Positions 1 through 9,580 of a stretch of 64,000 nucleotides of DNA are shown here, piece after piece. This stretch comes from GH45 sp046704385 (lineage in GTDB: Bacteria; Bacteroidota; Bacteroidia; Bacteroidales; SZUA-534). Position 1 is the first letter of the stretch, and every line of letters starts with the position of its first letter. The translations under genes and the position numbers were made by a program. The stretch covers positions 12,685 to 76,684 of the forward strand of contig JBJKSB010000105.1 in NCBI GenBank assembly GCA_046704385.1, read 5' to 3'. The notes below the pieces were generated by a model, which saw only the letters and a program-made list of their open reading frames with translations, searched no databases and was not told where the DNA came from.

Positions 1-2
1 AG

Positions 3-3000
3 GATCATCCGGTTGACTTAAAAGGCAATAATGATTTGCTTTCTGTAACACGTCCTGAAATCTGTAAAGAGATACATAAAAAGTTTTTAGAGGCCGGTTC
101 CGATATTATTGAAACCAACACCTTTAATTCAACCAGCATATCACAGGCTGATTATTCCTTGGAATCGCAGGTGCGACGGATTAATGTGGAAGCTGCAAAA
201 AATGCCCGTGAAGTAGCAGACTTATTCACTGCTCAAAATTCGGATAAACCCAGGTTTGTTGCAGGATCGATGGGACCTACCAATAAAACAGCATCTATTT
301 CACCCGATGTAAACGACCCTTCAAAACGGTCAATAACGTTCGATCAATTGGTGGACGCTTACCAGGAGCAAGCCGAAGGATTAATTGAAGGAGGAGTTGA
401 TCTACTTTTAATTGAAACAGTTTTCGATATTCTGAATGCCAAAGCAGCCTATGTTGGTGTAGTAAATGCCTTTGAAAAATATAACACAAAATTGCCTATA
501 ATGATGTCGGTGACTATTGCCGACAAAAGCGGTCGTACGCTTTCAGGCCAAACCGTTGAGGCGTTTATTATCTCGCTTTCGCATATGGATTTGTTGAGCA
601 TCGGGCTGAATTGCAGTTTTGGTGCTGAAGGTTTGCGTCCTTATTTGGAGGAACTGGCTGCTAAAGCGCCATGGTTTATTTCTGTTTATCCCAATGCCGG
701 ACTACCCAACCAACTGGGTGAATACGATGAATTGCCCAAAACAATGGCAGGCCAGATTGAAGGTTTTCTGAAAAACCAACTGGTGAATATTGTCGGAGGC
801 TGCTGTGGTACCACTCCCGATCATATTTCAGCTATTGCTGAGATAATAAAAGGATATAAGCCACACGAACGCTCTGTGTTAAAAACCGAAACCCGGTTAA
901 GTGGTCTTGAACCCTTGAAAATTTCGAAGGAACGTAATTTTGTAAATATTGGAGAACGTACCAATGTGGCGGGTTCAATGAAATTTGCCCGTTTAATTCG
1001 CGAAAAAAAATACGAAGAAGCTCTTTCTATTGCCCGCAACCAGGTTGAGGGTGGTGCCCAGGTTATTGATGTAAATCTTGATGACGGATTACTGGATGCC
1101 GTGCACGAAATGACAACTTTTCTGAACTACATTGTTTCGGAACCTGAAATTTCGAGGTTACCTGTAATGATTGATTCCTCGAAATGGGAAGCAATCGAAG
1201 CCGGCTTAAAAGTCTTGCAGGGCAAGGCTATTGTAAACTCAATAAGCCTGAAGGAAGGGGAAGAGGAATTTATTGATAAAGCAAAAAAAATACGCAACTA
1301 CGGAGCTGCAGTAGTAATTATGGCCTTTGATGAAGAAGGCCAGGCTGTTACTGCTGACCGTAAGCAGGCTATTTGTAAAAGAGCCTATGATATATGGGTA
1401 CATCAGCTGGGATTTCCTCCTGAAGATATAATTTTCGATCCCAACATCCTGGCCATTGCCACAGGGATGGAAGAGCACAATAATTACGGAGTTGAGTTTA
1501 TTGAAGCCGTGACATGGATCAAGGCGAATTTGCCCCATGCTAAAATCAGTGGCGGGTTGAGCAACCTGTCGTTTAGTTTCAGGGGGAACAATACCGTTCG
1601 TGAAGCTATTCATTCGGTGTTTTTGTATTACGCCATTAAAGAAGGAATGGATATGGCTATCCTGAATCCGGGAATGATCCAGATTTATGATGATATTCCA
1701 AAGGATTTGCTGAAACTGGTTGAAGATGTGGTGTTAAATCGACATCCCGATGCCGGTGAAAAATTGATTGAGTTTGCCGAAACCATTAAAAATGATGGTA
1801 AGGAAGAGGTTAAAACTTTGGAATGGCGGGAAAAATCGCTTGAAGACCGGTTGATTTATTCTTTAATGAAAGGCATTAATGATTTCTTGCAGCAGGACCT
1901 TGACGAAGCTTTGCAGAAATATTCACCTACATTACGCATTATTGAAGGGCCGTTGATGGATGGAATGAATGTGGTTGGAGACCTTTTTGGTGATGGGAAA
2001 ATGTTCCTGCCCCAGGTGGTTAAAACTGCACGGGTTATGAAACAGGCAGTTGCCATCCTACAACCCTACATTGAGGCTGAAAAGGAAAATGGTGGCGGAG
2101 AGCGCACCTTTAACGGTAAAATTCAGATGGCTACTGTTAAAGGCGATGTTCATGATATAGGTAAAAACATTGTAAATGTGGTACTGGCCTGCAATAATTA
2201 CGACACGATGGATCTTGGAGTAATGACTCCCTGCCAGACGATCCTGGATTCGGCACGTGAAAACAATGTGGATGTGATAGCTTGTAGCGGTCTTATTACC
2301 CCATCGCTTGATGAAATGGTTACAGTGGCGCAGGAAATGGAGAAAAATGGTTTTACCATTCCTTTATTTGTTGGTGGAGCAACAACCTCGAAACTTCATA
2401 CAGCCTTGAAAATAGATCCTCATTATAGTGGACCAGTGGTTCATGCCAAAGATGCCTCTGAGGCTGTAAAGCTTATGAACGAAGTAATGAATAAGGAAAC
2501 AGGCCCGGCATTTTGTGCCAATCTGAAAAAGGAATACGAAAAGATACGAATACATCATAATAACACAGGTAAAGTGCTTTTAAGTCTGCAAGAAGCGCAA
2601 AATAAAAAAATGCCTTTTAATATTTCTGAAGCAGATATAGTGAAACCCCAAAAATTAGGTCTGAGTTTGATTGAAGATTATGATTTGGCTGAAATTCGCA
2701 ACTATATCGACTGGACGTTTTTCTTTATATCATGGGATTTTAAAGGTAAATACCCTGATATTTTAAATGATCCGGAAAAGGGTGAAGAGGCTAAAAAATT
2801 ATATGATGATGCCAATAAACTCATAGATCAGATTATTGAAGAAAAGGCTCTGCAGGCTAATGCCGTTTATGGTTTATTCCCTGCAAATGGTGAGGGTGAG
2901 GATATTATTATTTACGATGCTTACGACGAAACCAAAGAAATTGCCCGTTACCATGGATTACGGCAACAAAATCCTGCCCCCAACAGTGAATATTGTAATT

Positions 3001-3548
3001 CTCTATCGGATTTTGTGGCTCCGGTATCATCGGGAGTTAAAGACTATGTGGGAGCATTTGCAGTTACAGCCGGAATCAATATCGAAAAGAAACTGGAAGA
3101 GTATAAAGCTAAAAATGATGAGTACCTGGGTATCTTAATCAAATTTGTGGCCGATAGGTTGGCTGAAGCTTTCACGGAATTAATCCACCTAAAAATCAGG
3201 AAAAAATGGTGGGGTTATGCCCCTGATGAAAAAATCAGTTTTGATGATTTACTGGCCATGAAATACCGTGGCATTCGCCCGGCAATAGGATACCCGGCCT
3301 GCCCCGAGCATACCGAAAAGCAAATGCTTTTTGATTTAATCGGGGCAAATAATGCCGGCATCAGTTTGACTGAGAATTTTGCCATGATGCCAAATGCTTC
3401 GGTTTCCGGTTTGTTGTTGGCGCATCCAAAATCAAGCTATTTCGGGATTGGTAAAATTGGTAAAGATCAGGTTGAAAATTATGCAAAAAGGAAAGAGTGG
3501 GATACAAGCAAAGCGGAGAAATGGCTGGGTCCGTTACTTAATTATTAG
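3..3548 (+). CDS. metH: methionine synthase, cobalamin-dependent (5' partial)
   Basis: Transfers the methyl group of 5-methyltetrahydrofolate to homocysteine via cobalamin, making methionine in the cytoplasm. The reading frame is open from base 3 (DHPVDLKGNND, a MetH signature), so the true start lies before the window; a TTG at 36 is internal. Modules in order: homocysteine domain with the zinc-binding GGCCG (Cys codons 801-806), pterin domain opening with FVNIGERTN near 940, helical cap near 1830-2080, cobalamin-binding GDVHDIG with the ligand His codon at 2151, and a C-terminal AdoMet reactivation domain with RPAIGYPACPEHTEK near 3280. All four modules are present and nothing is broken, so this is the full-length E. 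coli-type enzyme. metF follows after 138 bases. Any B12 riboswitch would lie upstream of the window. Identification is very secure. Confidence 0.97.
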   Translation, partial: DHPVDLKGNNDLLSVTRPEICKEIHKKFLEAGSDIIETNTFNSTSISQADYSLESQVRRINVEAAKNAREVADLFTAQNSDKPRFVAGSMGPTNKTASISPDVNDPSKRSITFDQLVDAYQEQAEGLIEGGVDLLLIETVFDILNAKAAYVGVVNAFEKYNTKLPIMMSVTIADKSGRTLSGQTVEAFIISLSHMDLLSIGLNCSFGAEGLRPYLEELAAKAPWFISVYPNAGLPNQLGEYDELPKTMAGQIEGFLKNQLVNIVGGCCGTTPDHISAIAEIIKGYKPHERSVLKTETRLSGLEPLKISKERNFVNIGERTNVAGSMKFARLIREKKYEEALSIARNQVEGGAQVIDVNLDDGLLDAVHEMTTFLNYIVSEPEISRLPVMIDSSKWEAIEAGLKVLQGKAIVNSISLKEGEEEFIDKAKKIRNYGAAVVIMAFDEEGQAVTADRKQAICKRAYDIWVHQLGFPPEDIIFDPNILAIATGMEEHNNYGVEFIEAVTWIKANLPHAKISGGLSNLSFSFRGNNTVREAIHSVFLYYAIKEGMDMAILNPGMIQIYDDIPKDLLKLVEDVVLNRHPDAGEKLIEFAETIKNDGKEEVKTLEWREKSLEDRLIYSLMKGINDFLQQDLDEALQKYSPTLRIIEGPLMDGMNVVGDLFGDGKMFLPQVVKTARVMKQAVAILQPYIEAEKENGGGERTFNGKIQMATVKGDVHDIGKNIVNVVLACNNYDTMDLGVMTPCQTILDSARENNVDVIACSGLITPSLDEMVTVAQEMEKNGFTIPLFVGGATTSKLHTALKIDPHYSGPVVHAKDASEAVKLMNEVMNKETGPAFCANLKKEYEKIRIHHNNTGKVLLSLQEAQNKKMPFNISEADIVKPQKLGLSLIEDYDLAEIRNYIDWTFFFISWDFKGKYPDILNDPEKGEEAKKLYDDANKLIDQIIEEKALQANAVYGLFPANGEGEDIIIYDAYDETKEIARYHGLRQQNPAPNSEYCNSLSDFVAPVSSGVKDYVGAFAVTAGINIEKKLEEYKAKNDEYLGILIKFVADRLAEAFTELIHLKIRKKWWGYAPDEKISFDDLLAMKYRGIRPAIGYPACPEHTEKQMLFDLIGANNAGISLTENFAMMPNASVSGLLLAHPKSSYFGIGKIGKDQVENYAKRKEWDTSKAEKWLGPLLNY

Positions 3549-3686
3549 TTCAAAAACAACTTTGCCAACTTTATATCACCAACAAAAACAATGAGATTTT
3601 TGGTATTTCTGCATTTACAATATAGCTTAGCAGCCTGAAATTACTGTTACTAAAACAAATTAAAAAATTATTAACCGATTATTCGA

Positions 3687-4640
3687 ATGAAAGTAATTGA
3701 CCTGATTAACAACAGAAAAAAAACCCTTTTTTCAATTGAAATTGTGCCCCCGTTAAGAGGAAATAAACTTGAGGGCATTTATAGAAAGATTGATCAGCTG
3801 GTGGAATTTAACCCGGCTTTTATTAATATTACCTATCATAAGGATGAAGCTGTTTACACAACGTTAAAGGACGGTTCGGTTAAAAAGAGAATTATATCAA
3901 AACGGCCTGGTACGGTAGCGTTAACAGCGTCAATAATGAACAAGTATAAGGTTGAAGTGGTACCTCATATTACTTGTGGGGGATTTACCCTTGACCAGGT
4001 GGAAAATGCCTTAATCGATTTTAACTTTCTGGGAATTGAAAATCTTTTAGTTTTGCAGGGTGATGCAGGTCGAGGCCAGACAAAATTTATACCAGAAGAG
4101 AATGGGCATACCCACGCTGTTGATTTGCTTGAACAAGTGATGCATATGAATAAAGGCAAATACCTTGATGAAAAACTGGAGCAGGGTTACCCATCGAATT
4201 TTTGTGTGGGAGTAGCAGGATATCCTGAAAAACATTATGCAGCCGCTAGCCTCGATTCTGACATCCAATACCTGAAAGCTAAAGTACTGGCCGGGGCTGA
4301 TTACATTGTGACCCAGATGTTTTTTGATAATCAAAAATATTATGAGTTTGTAGATAAATGTCGCGCGGAGGGAATTGATGTGCCCATTGTTCCGGGTTTA
4401 AAACCTATAGCATTAATAAATCAGGTTAATGTTTTACCAAAATTATTCCACCTGCATATTCCCGAAACTCTTGAAAAGGAGATACTAAAATGCAGAACCG
4501 ACGAAGAAGCACTTGAAGTTGGAACTCAGTGGGGAATTGAACAAGCCAGGGATTTGATACAAAATGGTGCACCCGTTTTGCATTTTTATACGCTTGGAGC
4601 AGGGAATAGCATAAGAAAAATAGCAGAGGCAATATTTTAA
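3687..4640 (+). CDS. metF: methylenetetrahydrofolate reductase
   Basis: Flavoprotein that reduces 5,10-methylenetetrahydrofolate to 5-methyltetrahydrofolate, the methyl donor used by the MetH encoded just upstream. The 317-residue length is normal for bacterial MetF. Family signatures are visible: FSIEIVPP near the N-terminus, the HITCGG strand-loop near residue 90, LVLQGD near 125, GVAGYPEKH near 173 and DYIVTQMFFD near 200. ATG at 3687 gives the usual N-terminus (MKVIDLINNRKKTLFSIE). No clear Shine-Dalgarno, as is common in Bacteroidota. The 138-base gap to metH shows no terminator, so cotranscription is plausible. Confidence 0.95.
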   Translation: MKVIDLINNRKKTLFSIEIVPPLRGNKLEGIYRKIDQLVEFNPAFINITYHKDEAVYTTLKDGSVKKRIISKRPGTVALTASIMNKYKVEVVPHITCGGFTLDQVENALIDFNFLGIENLLVLQGDAGRGQTKFIPEENGHTHAVDLLEQVMHMNKGKYLDEKLEQGYPSNFCVGVAGYPEKHYAAASLDSDIQYLKAKVLAGADYIVTQMFFDNQKYYEFVDKCRAEGIDVPIVPGLKPIALINQVNVLPKLFHLHIPETLEKEILKCRTDEEALEVGTQWGIEQARDLIQNGAPVLHFYTLGAGNSIRKIAEAIF

Positions 4641-4711
4641 AAAGCGGTAAGTAAAGTATACACTGAAGCCAAAATTATATTGGGGATATAATTGTAGAAG
4701 GGGTTTGTTCT

Positions 4712-5152
4712 TTAATCTGTAACCAGGGCTAAAACACAAACCCCACATCCCTCTTTGCCATTTTTAAAGAACAGTTTTATATAATAGGGCCCCGTTTTGG
4801 TACACATAAAATCAAACGCTTTGTATTCAGTGTCGGTTTTTGCATTATAGTTACCGCCAAATTGTGTAAAATCATTCGACAATTCCATGATAGTTTGCCC
4901 TGGTTTTGAAGGATCATTACAGATTAAAAAACGATAATGATTACCTTTACTTAACATTAGGGTAAAAACCCCTTCTGAACGTTTTTTTACATTGGGAGCT
5001 TCAGCAAACCGAATCCTGAAATGCTTAATATACTTGGCATTGCCACCGCTATTCGCACATTTGCTAATGAACTCATCATCACATTGTCCTTTAACATTTA
5101 ATGTGGCAAGGGCAAATAACATTAGTAAGAAAATCGTTTGTAATTTCTGCAT
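4712..5152 (-). CDS. small exported protein of unknown function
   Basis: The 146-residue product begins with a clear signal peptide (MQKLQTIFLLMLFALATLNVKGQ) that would be cut after about residue 23, leaving a cysteine-containing mature domain of about 120 residues. Cysteines sit right after the signal, in the middle (LICNDPSKPG) and in a GCGVC pair near the C-terminus, suggesting disulfides in the periplasm or outside the cell. I do not recognise the family. It lies 34 bases downstream of another exported protein on the same strand, so the two are probably one transcript. It converges on metF with a 71-base gap. Confidence 0.75.
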   Translation of the reverse strand: MQKLQTIFLLMLFALATLNVKGQCDDEFISKCANSGGNAKYIKHFRIRFAEAPNVKKRSEGVFTLMLSKGNHYRFLICNDPSKPGQTIMELSNDFTQFGGNYNAKTDTEYKAFDFMCTKTGPYYIKLFFKNGKEGCGVCVLALVTD

Positions 5153-5186
5153 ACCTCAAAAATAAGAAAATATTTCTTATTGAAAA

Positions 5187-6080
5187 TTATTTTGACTTTT
5201 CTTGTTCTAAGGCATCTAAATCAAGCTTTACGACAAAATTTTGGTAAACAAAACTAATCTTCTTATCCAATTTATCAATTTCTGTTTTGGTTAATCTCAT
5301 TTTAAAAGGTTCCCCTGTTGCAGGTTGATAGGGTTTTACATTACCACTGGCATCAATGGCATTGGCATCGTAAAAAATAGTTACCCCGTTTTTTTCAATC
5401 TGAGCTCCTGTTTTTAAAGTTCTTAACTCAGCCGGTGTAATTTGTATAATTCCTCCATTATTCGGATCAACAAATAAAGCATTTTTTAAACCACTGTTAT
5501 CCGTATTTTCTTGGGAATCATCCTCGCTGCTCGGAATATACATCTCTTTTTTTACTAAAATCCGGATATAATTTTTAAATTTTTCATCGCGGTATATGTA
5601 GTAATTGTTACCGATTGTATAGGCATCAACTTTATAAATTTGAGGTTCTATTTTGCGGCATCCTTTAGGCGTTTGTGAGCAATCAACCTCTTCAATTTTG
5701 CCGGTTTTCAGGTTGATTTTTTTAAATTTATTTCGATAAATATCGTAGTTCACATAAAAGAAATCACCTGACTCATCAAAAGTACTGTTATACAATTCGC
5801 AACGGTTATCGTCCATCTTGATTTTGTACTTTTGGTCCCAGGTATAAAGATTATATATAATTAGATAAACAAACGAAGCTTTTTCTCCCCTGAATGTAGC
5901 TACCAGGTAATTTCCATACTCATCTACCATAAGTTCAAGCACTTCACTTTTTTTGTAATTCGGACCTTTTATTCGGTACTGAAAACGATATCCCTTGCTT
6001 GGTTTGTTAATGGGCTGGGTTTGAGCCCATGAAAATAGTGTTGATATGATAAAAATAGCTAATACAAAAAATTTCTTCAT
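5187..6080 (-). CDS. exported protein of unknown function
   Basis: Chosen start is the ATG at 6080 (MKKFFVLAIFIISTLFSWAQ), which puts a standard signal peptide at the N-terminus; an in-frame TTG at 6113 would add 11 residues before it and is less likely. The mature part (about 277 residues) is beta-rich, with short phrases such as VDEYGNYLVATFRGEK, SGDFFYVNYDIYR and LKTGKIEEVDC that resemble one or two beta-propeller-like blades, and an acidic low-complexity patch (SSEDDSQENTDNSG). No catalytic motif seen. Probably cotranscribed with the small exported protein 34 bases downstream; function unknown. Confidence 0.75.
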   Translation of the reverse strand: MKKFFVLAIFIISTLFSWAQTQPINKPSKGYRFQYRIKGPNYKKSEVLELMVDEYGNYLVATFRGEKASFVYLIIYNLYTWDQKYKIKMDDNRCELYNSTFDESGDFFYVNYDIYRNKFKKINLKTGKIEEVDCSQTPKGCRKIEPQIYKVDAYTIGNNYYIYRDEKFKNYIRILVKKEMYIPSSEDDSQENTDNSGLKNALFVDPNNGGIIQITPAELRTLKTGAQIEKNGVTIFYDANAIDASGNVKPYQPATGEPFKMRLTKTEIDKLDKKISFVYQNFVVKLDLDALEQEKSK

Positions 6081-6172
6081 AGCGACATGTTTTTCGATTT
6101 TCAGGAGTGGCAAAATTAAAAAAAATAAAGCAAATAAGCCTTAATTCAGGTAAAACACAATTGCTTTTTAGT

Positions 6173-7726
6173 TTAGTTTATCTTTTTAAGCAAATTATTT
6201 AGCGAGGTTTTTTCCATAACAATCTGTCTAACATTTTCAACAGGAATTCTTTCCTGGGCCATGGTATCCCTGTCGCGAATAGTGACCGTATTATCCTCAA
6301 TGGTTTGATGATCGACTGTAATACAATAAGGTGTACCAATAGCATCCTGACGGCGGTAACGTTTGCCAATGGAATCTTTTTCCTCGTACATACAATTCAC
6401 ATCATATTTCAGTTCATTTAAAATGTCGCGGGCTTTATCGGGCAATCCATCTTTTTTAACCAAAGGCAGAACAGCTAATTTTACCGGTGCCAACTCAGCC
6501 GGAATTTTAAGTACAACTCTTTCGTCAGTATTTCCGTTTTCCTGTGTAACCTTTTCTTCCGTATAAGCATTTGAAAGTACTGACAGGAACATACGATCAA
6601 GACCAATAGATGTCTCTATTACAAAAGGAACATAACTTTGATTGGTTTCAGGATCGAAATACTGAATTTTTTTCCCACTGAATTTCTGATGCTGCGAAAG
6701 ATCAAAATTGGTACGTGAGTGAATTCCTTCAACTTCTTTGAATCCCATTGGGAATTCAAACTCAATATCAGTAGCCGCATTAGCATAGTGAGCCAGCTTG
6801 TCGTGATCGTGATACCGGTACTTGGATTCCTTAAAACCAAGGGCTTTGTGCCAACGCATGCGCGTTTCTTTCCAGTCCTTGAACCATTGTAATTCATCAC
6901 CCGGACGAACAAAAAACTGCATTTCCATTTGTTCAAATTCACGCATGCGGAAAATAAACTGCCGGGCTACAATTTCATTACGGAAGGCTTTGCCGATTTG
7001 TGCAATCCCAAAAGGGACTTTCATTCGCCCGCTCTTTTGTACATTCAGATAGTTTACAAAAATACCCTGTGCGGTTTCAGGCCGCAAATAAATACTATTG
7101 GCTTCCTCACTAACCGAGCCCAATTTGGTTTCAAACATTAAATTAAACTGACGGACATCAGTCCAGTTTTTCGATCCGGAAATGGGACAGACAATTTCAC
7201 AATCTTCAATAATTTTCTTAATATCAGCCAGGTCGTCATCCTCTAACGCAGTAATAAAGCGCTTCTTAATGGTGTCAATTTTCTCCTGGTTAGCAATTAC
7301 GCGCTGATTTGTAGCCCTGAATTGTGGTTCGTCAAAGGCATCGCCAAATCTTTGCGCGGCTTTGTCAACTTCTTTTTGAATTTTGGCTTCTGTTTTTTCA
7401 AGATATTCCTCGATTAAAACGTCAGCACGATATCTCTTTTTCGAATCTTTGTTATCGATCAGGGGGTCGTTAAAAGCACCCACATGGCCTGAAGCTTTCC
7501 AAACAGTAGGGTGCATGAAAATTGCAGAATCAATTCCCACTATATTTTCATTTAGTTTAACCATGGCATCCCACCAGTACCTTTTAATATTGTTTTTTAA
7601 TTCGGCACCATGCTGTCCATAATCGTAAACAGCGCTCAACCCATCGTAAATTTCACTCGATTGAAAAATAAACCCATACTCTTTTGAGTGAGCTATAATT
7701 TTTTTTAAAACATCTTCCTGAGCCAT
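6173..7726 (-). CDS. glyQS: glycyl-tRNA synthetase (dimeric alpha-2 type)
   Basis: Class II aminoacyl-tRNA synthetase that charges tRNA-Gly with glycine. The 517-residue single-chain form differs from the alpha2beta2 GlyQ/GlyS enzyme of proteobacteria. Visible class II elements: motif 2 region with AFRNEIVARQFIFRMREFEQ near residue 250, YLRPETAQGIF near 216, and motif 3 around IETSIGLDR near 375, followed by the anticodon-binding domain beginning near LAPVKLAVLPLV. ATG at 7726 (MAQEDVLKKII) is the usual start. A TATTTTTG -7 box lies at 7755-7762 on this strand, giving a short leader. Confidence 0.96.
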   Translation of the reverse strand: MAQEDVLKKIIAHSKEYGFIFQSSEIYDGLSAVYDYGQHGAELKNNIKRYWWDAMVKLNENIVGIDSAIFMHPTVWKASGHVGAFNDPLIDNKDSKKRYRADVLIEEYLEKTEAKIQKEVDKAAQRFGDAFDEPQFRATNQRVIANQEKIDTIKKRFITALEDDDLADIKKIIEDCEIVCPISGSKNWTDVRQFNLMFETKLGSVSEEANSIYLRPETAQGIFVNYLNVQKSGRMKVPFGIAQIGKAFRNEIVARQFIFRMREFEQMEMQFFVRPGDELQWFKDWKETRMRWHKALGFKESKYRYHDHDKLAHYANAATDIEFEFPMGFKEVEGIHSRTNFDLSQHQKFSGKKIQYFDPETNQSYVPFVIETSIGLDRMFLSVLSNAYTEEKVTQENGNTDERVVLKIPAELAPVKLAVLPLVKKDGLPDKARDILNELKYDVNCMYEEKDSIGKRYRRQDAIGTPYCITVDHQTIEDNTVTIRDRDTMAQERIPVENVRQIVMEKTSLNNLLKKIN

Positions 7727-7754
7727 ATTTATTTAAATATTTTCTAATAACTGG

Positions 7755-7762
7755 CAAAAATA
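7755..7762 (-). promoter_or_regulatory. predicted -7 box for glyQS
   Basis: On the minus strand the sequence reads TATTTTTG, matching the Bacteroidota -7 consensus TAnnTTTG, 28 bases before the glyQS start codon. No convincing -33 TTG is seen at the usual 19-21 base distance. Confidence 0.4.
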
Positions 7763-7883
7763 GCGGAATTGTTTCTAATAAAAAATTTATTTCCACTGTC
7801 ATAATATTTCTTTAAAAAATCCGGCACTCAATTAAGTAAACCCTATTTTAGATATATATTTCTTTAATAAAAAAATTAATATT

Positions 7884-7891
7884 TACTTTTG
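7884..7891 (+). promoter_or_regulatory. predicted -7 box for nadB
   Basis: TACTTTTG matches TAnnTTTG exactly and lies about 110 bases before the nadB start in the 270-base divergent gap with glyQS. The predicted leader of about 100 bases shows no riboswitch fold I can recognise. The -33 element is weak. Confidence 0.4.
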
Positions 7892-8000
7892 CCCAATCAT
7901 ATTTAATTCTCAATTAATGGAGGGTTTTATTGCCTAATTTGCTGTTCATATCTCTTTGGGCTTTAAAATCAGTATTTAGAGTTTTTTAAGATATAATTTG

Positions 8001-9560
8001 GTGAAAAAGGAATTTGATTTTTTGGTGATAGGTTCGGGAGTTGCTGGTCTTGCATTTGCATTAAAAGTTGCTCCACATGGTTCAGTTGCAGTAGTTACAA
8101 AGTCGGAATTGCTTGATACCAATACGGCTTTAGCCCAGGGCGGAATTGCTGCCGTATTTTATGAGCCCGATAATTTTGAAAAACATATTGAGGACACCTA
8201 TATTGCAGGCGACCGGTTTTCCAATAAAGATGTGGTAAGGATGGTGGTTGAAGAAGCCCCTGAAAGAATACAGGAGCTTATTGACTGGGGTGCAGAATTT
8301 GATAAAGACAAGGCAGGACAGTATGATCTGGCTCGTGAAGGAGGCCATTCCGAAAAGAGAATACTCCATCACAAAGACAATACGGGTTGGGAAATTCAGC
8401 GGGCGCTGGTTGAAACAGTTAAAACGCACCCTAATATTTCAATATTTGAACGACATTTTGCTGTCGACCTGCTGACTCAGCATCATCTGGGGAAAAAAGT
8501 TACCCGAAGCGACGAAGATATTGATTGTTATGGTGCCTATGTATTAAATATGGATACTGAGGAGGTGGACACGTTTTTGGCAAAAAGTACCATGATAGCC
8601 TCAGGTGGTTCAGGGAACCTTTATCAAACAACAACCAATCCGATTGTTGCCACTGGCGATGGAGTGGCTTTGGTATACAGGGCTAAAGGGATTGTAGAGA
8701 ACATGGAATTTGTTCAGTTTCATCCAACGGCACTTTATAATCCTGATGAAAAACCTGCCTTTTTAATTACCGAAGCATTACGGGGTTTTGGTGCAAAACT
8801 GAAAAATACAAAAGGGGTCGAATTTATGTACAAGTACGATCCCAGAGGATGTCTTGCTCCGAGAGACATTGTTGCCAGGGCCATTGATAATGAGATGAAA
8901 GTACTTGGTGATGATTTTGTATATCTTGATTGTACACACCTTGATCCTGAAAATTTAAAAAATCATTTCCCAAATATTACCGCAAAATGCTTAAGTAAAG
9001 GTATAGATATAACCACACAATTTATCCCGGTTATCCCGGCGGCACATTATCAGTGCGGAGGAGTAAAAGTCGATTTAAATGGTGAATCGCATATTCATAA
9101 TTTATTTGCCTCTGGTGAGGTTGCATCAACCGGGTTGCATGGTGCGAACAGGCTGGCTTCGAATTCACTTAGTGAGGCAGTCGTTTTTTCACACAGGGCA
9201 GCCATGCACGCCATTAAGAACTTGCCGAATCGGGTTATTAATATGAAAATTCCCGAATGGAATTTTGAGGGCACAACACTTCCTGAAGAAATGGTGCTTA
9301 TTACTCAGACTTTTAAGGAGATGCAGATGATAATGAGCAACTATGTGGGCATTGTAAGGTCAAATATACGTTTGGAAAGAGCACTTAGCCGGTTGGAGAT
9401 TATTTACAGGGAAACAGACGAATTATATAAAAAATCAATTTTGTCGAAACAGCTATGCGAGCTGCGAAATTTAATTAATGTAGGATACCTGATTATCAAA
9501 TCGGCACAAAACAGAAAAGAAAGTTTAGGTCTCCATTATAATATTGATTATCCCGTTTAA
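8001..9560 (+). CDS. nadB: L-aspartate oxidase
   Basis: FAD enzyme that oxidises L-aspartate to iminoaspartate, the first step of de novo NAD synthesis; NadA and NadC partners are not in this window. The N-terminal dinucleotide-binding motif GSGVAGLAFAL (about residues 12-22) is followed by the family signatures NTALAQGGIAAV, the histidine/arginine-rich EGGHSEKRILHHKD and the succinate dehydrogenase/fumarate reductase-like HYQCGGVKVD and GANRLASNSLSEA segments. Length of about 519 residues is normal. The start is GTG at 8001 or the TTG immediately before it at 7998; no ATG is nearby. It stands alone on this strand. Confidence 0.95.
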   Translation: MKKEFDFLVIGSGVAGLAFALKVAPHGSVAVVTKSELLDTNTALAQGGIAAVFYEPDNFEKHIEDTYIAGDRFSNKDVVRMVVEEAPERIQELIDWGAEFDKDKAGQYDLAREGGHSEKRILHHKDNTGWEIQRALVETVKTHPNISIFERHFAVDLLTQHHLGKKVTRSDEDIDCYGAYVLNMDTEEVDTFLAKSTMIASGGSGNLYQTTTNPIVATGDGVALVYRAKGIVENMEFVQFHPTALYNPDEKPAFLITEALRGFGAKLKNTKGVEFMYKYDPRGCLAPRDIVARAIDNEMKVLGDDFVYLDCTHLDPENLKNHFPNITAKCLSKGIDITTQFIPVIPAAHYQCGGVKVDLNGESHIHNLFASGEVASTGLHGANRLASNSLSEAVVFSHRAAMHAIKNLPNRVINMKIPEWNFEGTTLPEEMVLITQTFKEMQMIMSNYVGIVRSNIRLERALSRLEIIYRETDELYKKSILSKQLCELRNLINVGYLIIKSAQNRKESLGLHYNIDYPV

Positions 9561-9580
9561 TAAAGTTCATAATCATTGTA

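Noticed and set aside
3591..3638. 15-codon frame with hydrophobic product between metH and metF
   Set aside because: Too short to support, no ribosome site, no attenuator-like structure after it.
3549..3686. Possible SAM or B12 riboswitch before metF
   Set aside because: The AT-rich 138-base gap shows no conserved riboswitch core or strong hairpins.
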